Notes under the pieces: model-generated
The model's database searches: none
Told to the model about the DNA's origin: nothing
What the model saw: the letters and a program-made list of their open reading frames with translations, nothing else
In this document: piece after piece, positions 1 to 11,250 of the stretch
Position numbering within the stretch: the stretch's first letter is position 1
Layout of the letters: the number at the start of each line of letters is the position of its first letter
Made by a program: the position numbers and the translations under genes
Assembly (NCBI GenBank): GCA_963576725.1
Contig: OY755246.1
Location: 71,478,371 to 71,542,370 of the forward strand
Direction: 5' to 3'
DNA length: 64,000 nt
Source of the DNA: Azorinus chamasolen
Taxonomy: Eukaryota > Mollusca > Bivalvia > Cardiida > Solecurtidae

Positions 1-810
1 TTGTTCAGTGGTATCTGATGTTCAGTGGTATCTGATGTTCTGTGGTATCTGATGTTCGGTGGTATCTGATGTTTAGTGGTATCTGATGTTCGGTGGTATC
101 TGATGTTCGGTGGTATCTGATGTTCGGTGGTATCTGATGTTCAGTGGTATCTGATGTTCAGTGGTATCTGATGTTCAGTGGTATCTGATGTTCGGTGGTA
201 TCTGATGTTCAGTGGTATCTGTTGTTCGGTGGTATCTGATGTTTGGTGGTATCTGATGTTTGGTGGTATCTGATGTTCAGTGGTATCTGATGTTCGGTGG
301 TATCTGATGTTCAGTGGTATCTGTTGTTCAGTGGTATCTGATGTTCGGTGGTATCTGATGTTTAATGGTATCTGATGTTCGGTGGTATCTGATGTTCAGT
401 GGTATCTGTTGTTTGGTGGTATCCGATGTTCAGTGGTATCTGTTGTTTGGTGGTATCTGTTGTTTGGTGGTATCTGATGTTTGGTGGTATCTGTTGTTTG
501 GTGGTATCTGATGTTTGGTGGTATCTGTTGTTTGGTGGTATCTGATGTTCAGTGGTATCTGTTGTTCGGTGGTATCTGATGTTTAATGGTATCTGATGTT
601 CGGTGGTATCTGATGTTCAGTGGTATCTGTTGTTTGGTGGTAATCTGTTGTTTGGTGGTATCTGATGTTCAGTGGTATCTGATGTTTGGTGGTATCTGAT
701 GTTTAATGGTATCTGATGTTCGGTGGTATCTGATGTTCAGTGGTATCTGTTGTTTGGTGGTATCTGTTGTTTGGTGGTATCTGATGTTCGGTGGTATCTG
801 ATGTTCGGTT
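1..810. repeat. 17-bp minisatellite array, runs off the left edge
   Basis: About 47 head-to-tail copies of a unit close to TTCGGTGGTATCTGATG. Variants sit at fixed positions (ttcg/ttca/tttg/tttaa; ctgatg/ctgttg) and recur in blocks, for example the series containing 'tttaatggtatctgatgttc' appears three or more times, which suggests higher-order duplication. The array ends in 'ggttaggtctggttaac'. The left boundary is outside the window. Confidence 0.97.
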
Positions 811-2222
811 AGGTCTGGTTAACTACTACCAGTCAACAGAAGTTATTTATAGTTTGGTTAAAACAGACAAAACTTTCTTCAATCTTCTGGCATTAGTTCC
901 CATTAGCAGTCCAGCATAATGATATGCAAGGAAAAGAAAAGGGATTGGGTTTTCTATATTATGTTGTAATTTTGTATACATCTGAGGCAAAGAAATTCAG
1001 TATTCTGCCATTTTAATTAGGTTTTGATACTTGTTAATCATTCAATAATTGAGTACTTGACCATATTTAATAGCATATTACACAAATATGCTGCTTATTT
1101 ACAAGTTTGTGAGACACTAAGTTAATTGGAGATTTAAACCAATGGACCAGCAGTTACTGTAGGCATAAGTTAATTTGTGCATAACACATATTAAGGACAT
1201 TGTTGCCGTTCAACTGTCTGTTCCCTTGTGGTTGTCAAAGACTAGGATTTATCCGTGGAAGAAAGACAATACTTGACTTGAATTAACCTTGTTGATGCCA
1301 TTTACTCTGAAACATGAATCTAAGCCAGAACATGGGTGTATTATTCTTTCATTTGAAGTCTGGTCAGAATCTAAACCACTGGACACAAAATTTGAGGTTA
1401 ATACATGCATGAAGCACAAAAAAGTATAATTAAATAATTTGGTATGTAAGAAAACTAAAGTTTTTGCAGATAACAAGCTCACTGCTTCTAATGCAAACAA
1501 ATGTATCTGCAATGATAATTACTGCACATATTTCCCCCTGTGAGTCCACGATAGCCTCTGTTTGACTAAAAGCTGGGATTGTGTATTCTCTGAGCAACAA
1601 TTAAAATCTTTTTATTTAATTTATTTGCAATTTGGAGCGACACAGAAGTGTGACTCAGCCAGATAGTAACCCTTACTCTGCTAAGTGCAACAAATGTCAA
1701 GAGATAATATGCAAACAATTAAACACTGCTGTCTCATCAGGATCCAGCCTAACTGACACTCAGTCAATACTTTCTATAAAGCTTGAATGATTCAAGGCAA
1801 GCAAAGTTACTTCAGATAAGACTTTCAGCAGACCGTATTTTTTAAAGCAGGGTAGGGGTTAACCCTTTGAAGATCGGAGTTCTTCAGTAAAATCTGCTTG
1901 CAGCTGGCAAGCTTTCCATTTGGAACTTCTTAAAAATCGGGCTGTGAAACAATCCAATGTATTCACAAATTATACTAGCATAAGAATTCTACTACCACAG
2001 GACCCCATTATGATTTAATGTCTCATCAGGAGCCAGTCTGATGGGACAAAGATGAGTGCTGCCCTCTGCTCTACACCAACACACTGAATGTAACACTAAT
2101 TTCAACTAAAGACCATCTCATTTATCATAATTGGTGGTGTTTGAAGGATGCCTTCAACTTGTTGGAAAGAGGGAGCCTAAGAATCAACCCCTTTGTCTTC
2201 TGTGAAGTCATAAAAGTCCCAT
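811..2222. other. AT-rich stretch without a gene; weak family D remnants
   Basis: No convincing open frame or splice-bounded exon is seen. Short pieces reminiscent of family D (tctcatcaggatccagcc near 1735; tctcatcaggagccagtctg near 2023) suggest decayed hairpin elements. 'ttaaccctttgaagatcgg' at about 1859 resembles a MITE end without its partner. Confidence 0.5.
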
Positions 2223-2645
2223 ATAGAGGGACTAGCAAATGGACAGATGCACTTATAGCGGGACTAGCAAATGGACAGGTGCACTTATAGAGGGACTAGC
2301 AAATGGACAGGTGCACTTATAGAGGGACTAGCAAATGGACAGATGCACTTATAGAGGGACTAACAAATGGACAGGTGCACTTATACAGGGACTAGCAAAT
2401 GGACATGTGCACTTATAGAGGGACTAGCAAATGGACAGATGCACTTATAGAGGGACAGGTGCACTTATAGAGGGACTAACAAATGGACAGATGCACTTAT
2501 AGAGGAACTAGCAAATGGACAGGTGCACTTATACAGGGACAGATGCACTTATAGAGGGACTAACAAATGGACAGGTGCACTTATAGAGGGACTAACAAAT
2601 GGACAGGTGCACTTATAGAGGGACTAACAAATGGACAGATGCACA
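2223..2645. repeat. 32-bp tandem array
   Basis: About 13 copies of a 32-bp unit that includes ATAGAGGGACTAGCAAATGG followed by acag(a/g)tgcactt. Some units have an internal deletion leaving about 20 bp (atagagggacaggtgcactt), so the array holds mixed-length monomers. Confidence 0.96.
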
Positions 2646-3516
2646 GTGGATTGACAGATGAAGCAGATATGCTCCCTCCAATTTTCATTCGTGGAGCAAA
2701 AAAACTGTCTCATATTTTGCTGTAGAGACTATGTAATTGTTTTGTATGGCTTTTCATATGGGAATCTAAAAAAATCTGTAATAAAGCGGTAGACTAACCT
2801 AATTATGCACATCCATCACTTATCCATACAAATAAGATTTAATATTTCCAGCTTATGAATCCAGTACAAAATGCCATCCATCTTTAGGCTTGAAACAAGC
2901 TGAAACAAGCTGCAGAAGGGCTAAAAGTTGTGTTTCTGTCTGTGTTTGTTTTTTGTTCTTGGGGGGAAAATGGGCAGGGGATTTCAGGGTCTATATACAT
3001 ATATGTAAGAAGAACTCTTTTAATTCAAAATTTCTCACCAGGCTGAGGATCCAAACAGCTTGACATTTTCAAAAGAAATGAACTAATATCTACTGTACAA
3101 ATTGAGGGAACAATTTGTATAGAGGCCACTTAGACCCATGTTGTCATAATACACAGCATTTACTTCCTGTTTTGCATGCTAAGCAGCCAATTCATAATAA
3201 CCCATATGTAAACAATAGCAATCCAGATGAGACACCAATCAACTTGGCATCAAAATCCAAACTGTTTGACACTACTACGGCTCCAATACTAAAATTATCA
3301 TTTCTCCACCTAAACATAAGATAATATTTGGTGGAGTGATAAAGGACGAGCCTCTGCTAAGATTGATTTTTGAGAAAAAATGGAATGGAAAATTTTAACA
3401 AGCAGTTTCGGTTGTAATAATTTGGTGAGTTACTAAGTGTCTCTTCATGATCATTTCAAGAGCACCACATGCTGGAATCAATGCTCATCACTTTTCATTG
3501 AAAGGTCAATGTTTTA
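2646..3516. other. No gene seen; family D hairpin remnant at 3210-3275
   Basis: The stretch is AT-rich. At 3210-3275 'aatccagatgagacacc' is followed by 'ggcatcaaaatccaaactg', the two arms of a decayed family D hairpin. The small open frame overlapping it is explained by this repeat and is not called as a gene. Confidence 0.5.
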
Positions 3517-3735
3517 ACACTTTTACTTAAACAAAAGCTTTTTCACACTATTGCAAACAGAGTAGACCAAGATCAAATGTCTCCTTTAGAGGATTAGGGT
3601 CTGCACTGTTCACTTATGAAGTTCTAATTGCTCTGACTACAGTTTCTACAAATGCCATACAAATCATGTGTACATATGCCATTATATAAAATCAGCTAAT
3701 AAATATTCATGATGGGAACGGGGTTTGAGGATAAA
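3517..3735 (+). mobile_element. Family A MITE, decayed copy
   Basis: The order is end, core, ATGAATATTCAT half: 'gcaaacagagtagacc', a diverged palindrome centre, 'gggtctgcactgttc', then 'atatgccattatataaaa' and 'aataaatattcatgatg'. The terminal TTAA motifs are eroded. Confidence 0.75.
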
Positions 3736-3795
3736 ATATCAGTAAATATGCATGATAGAGTAATGTTCCTCATCAAATTTACTTCTTGTGAAGGT

Positions 3796-4087
3796 GGACG
3801 AGTGAGTTAAGTTTAACAGGGATGGCTGTACTAATTATGGACGAGTGAGTTAAGTTTAACATGGATGGCTGTACTAATTATGGATGAGTGAGTTAAGTTT
3901 AACATAATTATGGACGAGTGAGTTAAGTTTAACATGGATGGCTGTACTAATTATGGACAAGTGAGTTAAGTTTAACAGGCATAACTGTACTAATTATGGA
4001 CAAGTGAGTTAAGTTTAACAGGGATGGCTGTACTAATTATGGACAAGTGAGTTAAGTTTGACAGGGATTAATATAGCTGTACTGATG
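3796..4087. repeat. 43-bp tandem array
   Basis: About 6.5 copies of a 43-bp unit containing GGACGAGTGAGTTAAGTTTA and ggatggctgtactaattat. One unit lacks the ggatggctgtac portion, and later units switch from gacgag to gacaag. Confidence 0.95.
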
Positions 4088-4142
4088 GTGAATCTAAAAC
4101 CAAATGTCAAAGCTTTTGCTCAACTATGACATAGGCAATGAC

Positions 4143-4213
4143 AAGACTACAGTATTGCCAGACTACAGTATTGCATTGCCAGACTACAGTATTGCCAGAC
4201 TACAGTATTGCCA
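4143..4213. repeat. 16-bp short tandem array
   Basis: Four copies of ATTGCCAGACTACAGT, with one 5-bp partial insertion (attgc). Confidence 0.93.
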
Positions 4214-4289
4214 ATTGACATTTTTTTCTTTGAAAGATTAGTTCAAACTATCAACACCTTACAGGATAGAGACACATGTTAGTACCTCT

Positions 4290-4400
4290 GCAAACAGAGT
4301 AGGCCCAGACCAGACTGCTCCTGTAGGAGCTCTCTGATCAACATCTGATAAAGTTGCTTATGGAATTATACAGATCTAATACTAGTGCTATGGTCATAGA
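4290..4400 (+). mobile_element. Family A MITE fragment (core)
   Basis: 'gcaaacagagtaggccc' and 'tgctcctgtaggagc' form the core half, followed by 'gcttatggaattatacagatct'-like sequence. The distal half and both TTAA ends are missing. Confidence 0.7.
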
Positions 4401-4808
4401 CTATGATTGTGTTCTTAAAGTAAAGATGTAAGGAAGTATGCATGGAAGCCTGATATACCAAAACAATTTACCTCCAACTACAGCAGGGAATAGTAATTCA
4501 AACCCCCTACTCTGCCAGACAAAATTTATGAAGGACTCTCATCAAGCATTCATAAGCAAAATCTATTTCTTCCATGATTTAATTTGAAAGAGAACCATTA
4601 CAGTCTGTAAGATTGGAATGTATTTACAGACACAGCTTATATCCGATTCTGCTTGACATGCATTTAGTGTGTCTTTTAATTCCTGAACATTATTTCTCAG
4701 ACATTGCAAAATGCTTGCTTCACGGACTACAGGAAAATATCCCATAATCCTGTAAAGTCAGAAATGAATGACATCTGATTCAGGCAATTTTGTTTCAGCA
4801 CAGAATTA

Positions 4809-5179
4809 CTTACAGGTGCTGCCTGATCAAGGTCTGCTCTGTTTGCTTATGAAATGGTATAGATATGATGATTCTACAGTTTCTGTTTTTCCACATGTGC
4901 CATTATAAAAAAATATCTAATGAATATCATGATGTCATTATTTTTGGCATGAATATTCATGAAGTAAAGGATTAAAACATTGTCCAGGGTTAATTCTTTG
5001 CATGCTGAGTAATTATTGTCTGCTTATGAAATACTAATAGATCTGACTCTATTATAAGTTTTTACCATACCAAATAGTTATGTGTACATAGGCCATTATA
5101 AAAATTCAGCTAATAAATATTCATGATGTCATTATTAAATAATTGTTACATGAATATTCCACAGGGAAAGGGATAAATA
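4809..5179 (+). mobile_element. Two consecutive family A 3' portions
   Basis: The first (4809-4975) runs from 'gatcaaggtctgctctg' to 'gaatattcatgaagtaaagg'. The second (about 5021-5179) begins inside the 'tgtctgcttatgaaatac' segment and ends 'ccacagggaaagggata'. Both lack the proximal end, and the spacer between them carries a family D-like end (ttctttgcatgctgag). Confidence 0.75.
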
Positions 5180-5266
5180 TAGAGTGAGACTGTCCGTTAC
5201 AGTTTGTTGGGTCTGGATGGCAACTGTTTACAGACGTTATCAGAGCCACTAGCATGCACGGATTTA

Positions 5267-5570
5267 ACAAGAGTGTTCAGAGGAACACATGTGTCACCTG
5301 CTCGCAGCTGACACAAAAACTGTTAATATGCTGGAGTGAAATCAGAACAAAGGGGAATAACTCAAAAAAGTATTGCATGCAGAGTGATGGACCTTAGTTA
5401 CATCAATGGTCCTCAATGAGAGAAAGACACATGTGAAATCTCTATAATGATTAGTTTAGAAATGACAGCCAAACAAAGAAAGTATGACGGACAGACCGAA
5501 CGACAGACAGAAAGACGACGGAAAAGTGATCCCTAAGTGACACACTGCCCCTCGGCAGGTGACACAAAAA
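5267..5570 (+). mobile_element. ACAAGAG-headed dispersed element, tgttcagaggaaca type
   Basis: It starts AACAAGAG followed by a small hairpin (tgttcagaggaaca), carries a purine-rich 'gacggacagaccgaacgac' tract and ends 'ctcggcaggtgacacaaa'. A shortened relative lies at 25312-25450 with the same head and tail. No coding capacity is seen, so it is non-autonomous. Its class is not certain. Confidence 0.7.
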
Positions 5571-5775
5571 TGGTAGACTTGCAAAATCTAGTATCTGCAA
5601 TATCTGTCATCTGCTTCAATTTTCTTTTCTTTTCTCATTTTTTTTTCAATTTTGTTTAAAAACATTTTGGATTCAGATGAGATACTAAGTTATTCAGCAT
5701 TTCATTCATTAGTTAGTGTACATTTCATGTGGATGCAAAGATTCACCATTCATTAGTTCCATCAAATTCCATTAG

Positions 5776-5895
5776 TAAATGGAGCAGACCCTGATCAGAA
5801 GGCTCCTATAGGAACAGTCTGATCTGGGTCTACTCTGTCTGCAAATGCGTGAAAAGGTGTTTATATGAGGGAAAGGGTCCAAAGAGTTAAAACCA
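5776..5895 (-). mobile_element. Family A MITE fragment (core and one end)
   Basis: The palindromic core 'gcagaccctgatcagaagg / ctcctataggaaca / gtctgatctgggtctac' is followed by the 'gcgtgaaaaggtgttta' arm and a gggaaagggt end. The ATGAATATTCAT half is absent. Confidence 0.8.
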
Positions 5896-6302
5896 TATAC
5901 AGTACACTTTTCTCCAACCCTGTCCACGGAGATCATACATTATCACTAAAACACCGTTACCATGGCAACCTGCTCTGGCAATGTTACTTTAATCCAATTA
6001 CAAGGTGTAATTAAACCTTAAAGAAATGGTACCAGTATACCAATAAAACACTCTGTAGTTTGCAGTCTCAATGGTGTTTTCACTAGCACCAACTAAATGC
6101 ACATGCACTCCAAGATTCTCATGGATAAACTAGTAATGGCAAAGATTGTAACCCTCCTCCCCCAATACCCCTCTCCCATCTCAAAATACCCAAAAGCAAA
6201 TGTCTATGTAGAAATCGAGATATATTTGTCCCAATTTTGTGAGGATTGTTTTCTATAATAATACAGACTTTCAAATAGTCAGTCACACGTATTATAATTT
6301 CT

Positions 6303-6378
6303 TAATCAAACAGTGTAGACCCTAGGTCTACTCCATTTGCAATGGTGTGAAAAGTCGTTTATATGAAGGAAAGAATTA
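6303..6378 (-). mobile_element. Family A MITE remnant
   Basis: A collapsed core (agtgtagaccctaggtctac) is followed by 'tttgcaatggtgtgaaaag' and 'ggaaagaattaa'. The palindrome centre has been deleted. Confidence 0.65.
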
Positions 6379-6639
6379 AAGAATTGGTGAATTGCATCTG
6401 AAATCTACCGGTACATTGATCTGTATTTCATTCCTTTGTGACAATTTAACGAAAATTAGTTTTCAAAAGTTTTTTAACCAGACAAAAAATAGACAGATGT
6501 GAATCTGACATTAGTATGCATTTCTTCAAACTGAAAGGATTTAATGACATGGATCCAGGAGTATCCTGTTGGACAGTAACAGCTGCATTTACAGACAGTG
6601 TGGACCCTGATGAGTCAATGAGAAATGCTTGCAAAGATT

Positions 6640-6965
6640 GCCCAACATCACTTACAACAAGCTAAGAGGACCAACAGTGATTGGACCAAAGCCCATCAAT
6701 GAAAATGATCTGATTAAGTCCACCCACCACAACCTAGGCATCACATGGATTAATTATCATCTGGCAAAAGTCTACCAACAGCAAGCTAAGAGTCACATGG
6801 TCTGACAATGATCTGACCTAAGTCTACCCACAGCAAATTAAGTGTCACATGATCTAAAAAAAAGTATACCGCAGCAAACACCATGTCACATGGACTGACA
6901 ATAGTCTGACCAACAGCAAGCTAAGAGTCAATTATGGACTGACAATGATCCGACTAAGCCATTCA
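6640..6965. repeat. Degenerate tandem region of about 55-65 bp period
   Basis: Phrases such as 'agcaagctaagagtcacatgg', 'gactgacaatgatctgac' and 'aagtctacccacagcaa' recur about five times with many indels. This is an old, diverged minisatellite. Confidence 0.75.
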
Positions 6966-7115
6966 ATAATATTCTGTATTATACATTACCTTATTTGCTG
7001 GAGACTCATTTCTTACTGTGTTCCCACCCACTACAGCAGTGATAAACCAGATTACCAGAAAGGCCAATTTTATTTATTACAGATGACCTGGGTTTCCACC
7101 TACTGCACGTAGACA

Positions 7116-7142
7116 TGTGTGTTTGTATGTGTGTGTGTGTAA

Positions 7143-7171
<29 letters not shown>
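7116..7171. repeat. (TG)n tract followed by a run of 29 G
   Basis: A TG-rich tract (7116-7140) runs directly into an uninterrupted G homopolymer at 7143-7171. The exact G count is likely to be affected by sequencing error. Confidence 0.95.
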
Positions 7172-7174
<3 letters not shown>

Positions 7175-7526
7175 TAGTAGACACAGTCAGGAGAACGGAA
7201 GAAAAAGATTAAGCATGTGATGGGATTCTATCCCATGCAGGTTAATCTCTGGTTTTCAGTCTTTTTATGTAAAAGAGCATCTTGTTTAGACCACTCGACC
7301 ACAGAATCTGACGTAATTTTTTTTGCGACAATACTCGGTATCATCATATTAAACTTGTGTGACAAGCAAATTACGCTCTTTTACAGTATATCCCTTTCAT
7401 TATTATTTTTGTGTCTTTTTAATTTTATTTTTCATTTTTAAGTTTGATCTTCAGTTAATTTGGAGGGGGGGGGGAACTTATAGTAGACATGGATGTAATT
7501 AGGTGGGGGGTTGATATAAAGTGTTA
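7172..7526. other. No gene seen
   Basis: Low-complexity T-rich and G-rich DNA with a second short G run near 7467. A 74-codon frame here is dominated by Phe/Leu from T-rich DNA and shows no recognisable domain. Confidence 0.5.
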
Positions 7527-7832
7527 ACAAGAGCCGCGTGCGGCGCCAACGCTCGTCTGATTTGGTACTTGTCCACCTAAATTAAAAAAAATTGAAAACG
7601 ACAGAGCCATAACTCCAAAATTTTGAAATCAAGAGTTATGGTTCTTATGTAGGGGCATTCCCCTCAATGAGATCTACTAACCTATGAAGTTTCATGTTGA
7701 TACCTCTTATACTTTTCGAGTAATGAGCTACATTAAAGTTTTTGCATGGCAACGACGACAACTACGACGATGACGACTACGACCCAGCGATCACAATAGC
7801 TCGACTTTTCTTCGAAACAGACAAGCTAAAAA
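7527..7832 (+). mobile_element. ACAAGAG-headed dispersed element, CCGCGTGCGG type
   Basis: The head is ACAAGAG followed by the hairpin CCGCGTGCGG. The body has 'agagccataactccaaaa', 'gtaggggcattcccctca' (a second hairpin) and a 'cgacgacaactacgacgatg' tract, and it ends 'cagacaagctaaaaa'. A 5'-truncated relative sits at 44943-45169 with the same tail. No protein is encoded. Confidence 0.75.
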
Positions 7833-7871
7833 TACTCTCTGATCGTACTCACAACTGTGTCAAGAAAACTT

Positions 7872-7945
7872 TTTTTTATAAAAAAGACTTTTCTGCATAA
7901 TTTTTGACCTGCATTAAGCTACGATCTACCTTACAGATCAATAAT
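7872..7945 (-). repeat. Family F hairpin half
   Basis: 'cttttctgcataatttttga' and 'cctgcattaagctacg' match, on the opposite strand, the TAGCTTAATGCAGG arm of family F near 18950 and 19365. Confidence 0.55.
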
Positions 7946-8274
7946 ATACCTCTTTTTGATGACCACTTAAAGACTAGTTCTCTGTATGACAGGGAAAGGG
8001 TTAAGATAAGCCTTATACTTATGTCTGACAGAGTGCATGAAAAAGTATCTTCTTACCTAGCATGAAACTCTCCAAATACAAGCATTTAAAACCTGATGCA
8101 GCTGTTAGCAGAATATAAATTCCAGAAAAAAATGAATAAGTACATCATTCAGTACAAAACTTCAGCTTGTCCTCAACTTTCATCTCCTGCTATCTATGGC
8201 TATTAATAACGAAGGTAGTTTATCCAGATTCCTTCCTTTTACTACCTTCTTATGCAGACTGAATAACTTAGGCA

Positions 8275-8493
8275 AATAGTGGGTTTAGGCAAATAGTGCA
8301 AACCCACATCGAGCTGCTCATGAAGGAAGTCTGCTCAGGGTCTGCTTTTGACATAAGATAGATGTGATTCTACAGTTTTTGCCAAAGCCAAATATTTCCT
8401 TGAAACATTTACATTATAAAACTTCATCTACTAAGTTTTCATGATGCCAATATATACATGTATTTCTATGAATATTGAACGGGGTTCGGGTTA
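8275..8493 (+). mobile_element. Family A MITE, proximal end replaced
   Basis: It begins with a C-like 'taggcaaatagtgcaaacc' core arm, then the A-type 'gggtctgcttttgacata', 'gattctacagtttttgcc', 'acattataaaacttcatc' and ends 'gaacggggttcgggttaa'. The mix of a C-type left arm and an A-type right half is consistent with recombination between families. Confidence 0.65.
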
Positions 8494-9214
8494 ATATAAT
8501 CACCTTGAATGAAGAACAGATTTGTTCCAAATCATATGACAAATACATTGGTATAAATACAACATAATATTAATCATAAATTATATCAAGAAGATTGCTT
8601 TCTGGTTCATGCTAAATTTAGATCTCATGGCCTTTTACATACAAGTTACCCTGTTCTGCAAAAACAAGCGATTGGCATGTAATTCTACCAGAATATAATT
8701 AAATCTGACACAGCAAAAACGTTGTGTAATCAATGTCAAATTACCATTTCTTATTCCATTAGAGCTAAACCCACTCTGAAAACATACTCATGCAAACAAG
8801 CATTGTCTGAATGTCTCCAGAAACATTTGGCCCTTATCCACCTATCTGAAAAGTTTCTAGTAATATCCTACAGAGTGGATCCAGACTGGACATGATTGCA
8901 GATAAACACTCGAATATTTTATTGCCCAGTGTGATATTCCTGGATGCAAAACTTGAATCAACCTGCCTGTTTTTTAAACTCAGACAGGCCAGTGGAAAGC
9001 AGATTATTTGCCAAAGTCAACAAGAAGGTGAGCAGGAATACTGCGCAGTGTTACCGTTTTTCTACTGAATTTCTGCTGATTTGATCCGACAGATTTTGTC
9101 ACATTCAGCAGTATATACAGTACACTGTTGTACTGCCTGATCCAGTCAACTGGCATTTATATTAGCCCTCTTCACACTATATGTGAATTTGTGGTAACCT
9201 TTGTGAACAGATGT
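8494..9214. other. No called gene; weak candidate microexon at 8984-9027
   Basis: Mostly featureless AT-rich DNA. One 44-bp stretch is flanked by an acceptor-like 'ttttttaaactcag' and a donor-like 'aagaaggtgagc' and is open in all three + frames. This is reported as an observation only, because there is no supporting homology. Confidence 0.3.
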
Positions 9215-9302
9215 GATCCAGATGTGATGCTATGTGGATCCAGATGTGATGCTGTGTGGATCCAGATGTGACTCTGTGTGGATCCAGATGTGACTGTGTG
9301 GA
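9215..9302. repeat. 22-bp tandem array
   Basis: Four copies of a 22-bp unit, GATCCAGATGTGATGCTGTG plus tg, with the last copies changed to gtgactctg. Confidence 0.93.
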
Positions 9303-9531
9303 AACATTTTCAAGAATAGCTCCTTTATATCACCACCAAACCCTATAATGATGATTTTAGTATTTGAATGTGCAGCTTTATCTGTTGCTCTGCAATAGAA
9401 GCAAACTCTATCATAAGAATGAAATCAGATGACAATTTTTGCAAACAGAAGTAGCACCCATTTAGTGTTTTACCTATGGCTGTAGGCTATGAGTGTCGGA
9501 CAGCATAAGCATCACACATGTGAACAGTGTT

Positions 9532-9835
9532 ACCCTAATTACCCAAAGTAGTGGGACACACAAAGTAAAAATAGGCAAAACCCAATGTAGTGGGGCAGAC
9601 AAAGTTAGGCAAAACCCAAAGTAGTGGGACACACAAAGTTAGGCAAAACCCAAAGTAGTGGGACACACAAAGTTAGGCAAAACCCAAAATAGTGGGGCAG
9701 ACAAAGTTAGGCAAAACCCAAAGTAGTGGGGCAGACAAAGTTAGGCAAAACCCAAAGTAGTGGGACAGACAAAGTTAGGCAAACAGTGCAGACTCACATT
9801 AAACTGCTTCTTAAGGAGTCTACGCTATTTGCTAC
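9532..9835 (+). mobile_element. Family C MITE with an internal 34-bp tandem array
   Basis: The C-type end TACCCTAATTACCC at 9534 leads into seven copies of a 34-bp unit (CAAAGTAGTGGGACACACAA then agttaggcaaaacc). After the array the C core resumes as 'aggcaaacagtgcagactc', 'aaactgcttcttaaggagt' and 'ctatttgctac'. The repeated unit is the C-element segment that normally occurs once between end and core. Confidence 0.8.
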
Positions 9836-10069
9836 TATGTCGGAATAAGCTGAAGGAATGAAACTGGTGCCAAATTGACCTAGTTCATGTATACAAACAA
9901 GTGGAGAGGGGAAATTGGGTGTCTGAATATCAGGGGGTAAATAGGGTTCATAAATGCTATTATGTGGTAGGTCCAATCACTCATATAATAGTTACAGCAA
10001 TTCTTCATAGAACCATAAGTATACTGGTTATACCTCAATAGTATTTTTGCATTTAACTGTTTGAAAACT

Positions 10070-10171
10070 ACACAATTCTAAAACTTTTCCATTTGTCTAA
10101 TAAATGCTCCTTTTCAGTAGATTTATTCAAAGAGTTTGAGTCTAAAATTAGCCTATGAGGCAATGGGTTAA
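10070..10171 (-). mobile_element. Family B MITE fragment
   Basis: 'aaatgctccttttcagtaga', 'tttattcaaagagtttgag' and 'agcctatgaggcaatgggttaa' match the hairpin-distal half of family B. The hairpin itself is absent. Confidence 0.75.
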
Positions 10172-10531
10172 TGAATATTAATAAGTCTTTATTTCTTACA
10201 TTAAATATTCATGAAGTATGTGACTAATCGAAGTCATAGATGAGCTACATTAATAAATTTCTTTGTAGAATAGCTCCATCACTTTTCCACTGAATTCCAC
10301 TCTGTATTGAAGCTTATTCTGCAGAGTGGTCATGATATATAGTGTTTGGTGGAGACATAACTATATTAAGTAATTGACATTCAAACTACAGCCATTATAT
10401 ATGTAAGTCTCTAGCTTATTACATCAGCAAACTCATTCATAGGATATTATAAAATGCTAGCAAGATAATACTACAATGTACTGTCATTAATTGTCCTACT
10501 GTGCTTTAATAATATATACAAAACATAATTT

Positions 10532-10638
10532 GCCATTAACACTTTAAGTGTGGCCATTAACACTTAAAGTGTGGCCATTAACACTGTAAGTGTGGCCATT
10601 AACACTTTAAGTGTGGCCATTAACACTTTAAGTGTGGC
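10532..10638. repeat. 21-bp array of palindromic units
   Basis: Five copies of a 21-bp unit centred on the palindrome ACACTTTAAGTGT (ggccattaACACTTTAAGTG). One copy reads acacttaaagtgt and another acactgtaagtgt. Each monomer can form a hairpin on its own. Confidence 0.95.
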
Positions 10639-10715
10639 AACTAAATAGTATATATAAGACCTTTGCAACTTGTGTAAACCCAGATCAAAGGGACCAGTTT
10701 AAATCATTCAGTATG

Positions 10716-10898
10716 TTAACCCTTTCCTTCATATAAAGGCCTTTTCACGCATTTGCAAACAGAATATACCCAGATCTGATGGCTCCTATAGGAGCTGTCG
10801 GATCATGGTCTGCTCTGTTTGCTAATGGAATTTCATTATAACTATTTTGTCCATGAATTTTGAAATTTGGAATAAACATAGAACAGGGAAAGGGTTAA
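10716..10898 (+). mobile_element. Family A MITE, short subfamily, complete
   Basis: Bounded by TTAA on both sides: TTAACCCTTTCCTTCATAT at the left and cagggaaagggTTAA at the right. The core palindrome is present (gctcctataggagc). The right half lacks the ATGAATATTCAT block and instead reads 'tattttgtccatgaatttt'. It shares this variant with the inverted copy at 26810-27025. Confidence 0.9.
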
Positions 10899-11092
10899 GG
10901 GTTTATATTGAATAGACTGTTGGGAAACAATCTGCTGGCCTACAGTGTCTGCACTGCTTGGCAATCTCTTTTATTTCATTGCTTAAAGTACACTTGAGTA
11001 CACACACTCATGGTCCATATTTTCCTGTATCTGTCCATGCTTACCTGATGCTGGTTGATATTTACAGTTTTATTTTCAACATATTGCCTTGA

Positions 11093-11250
11093 GTATCCTA
11101 ATTACCAATTTTATTAGGACAAACTTAGGCAAATAGTGCAGACCCAGATCAAACAACCCTTCAATATGTCTGTCTAGTTTAAATTGTCATGTTAAGCTGT
11201 ACAAAGAGGTGGACAGGAGAGAATGACCAAATATTTAGGGTAATTAGGGC
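11093..11250 (+). mobile_element. Family C MITE
   Basis: The left end is 'tatcctaattacc', followed by 'aaacttaggcaaatagtgc' and 'agacccagatcaaacaa'. The right end is 'atatttagggtaattaggg'. The second half of the core is deleted. Confidence 0.75.
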
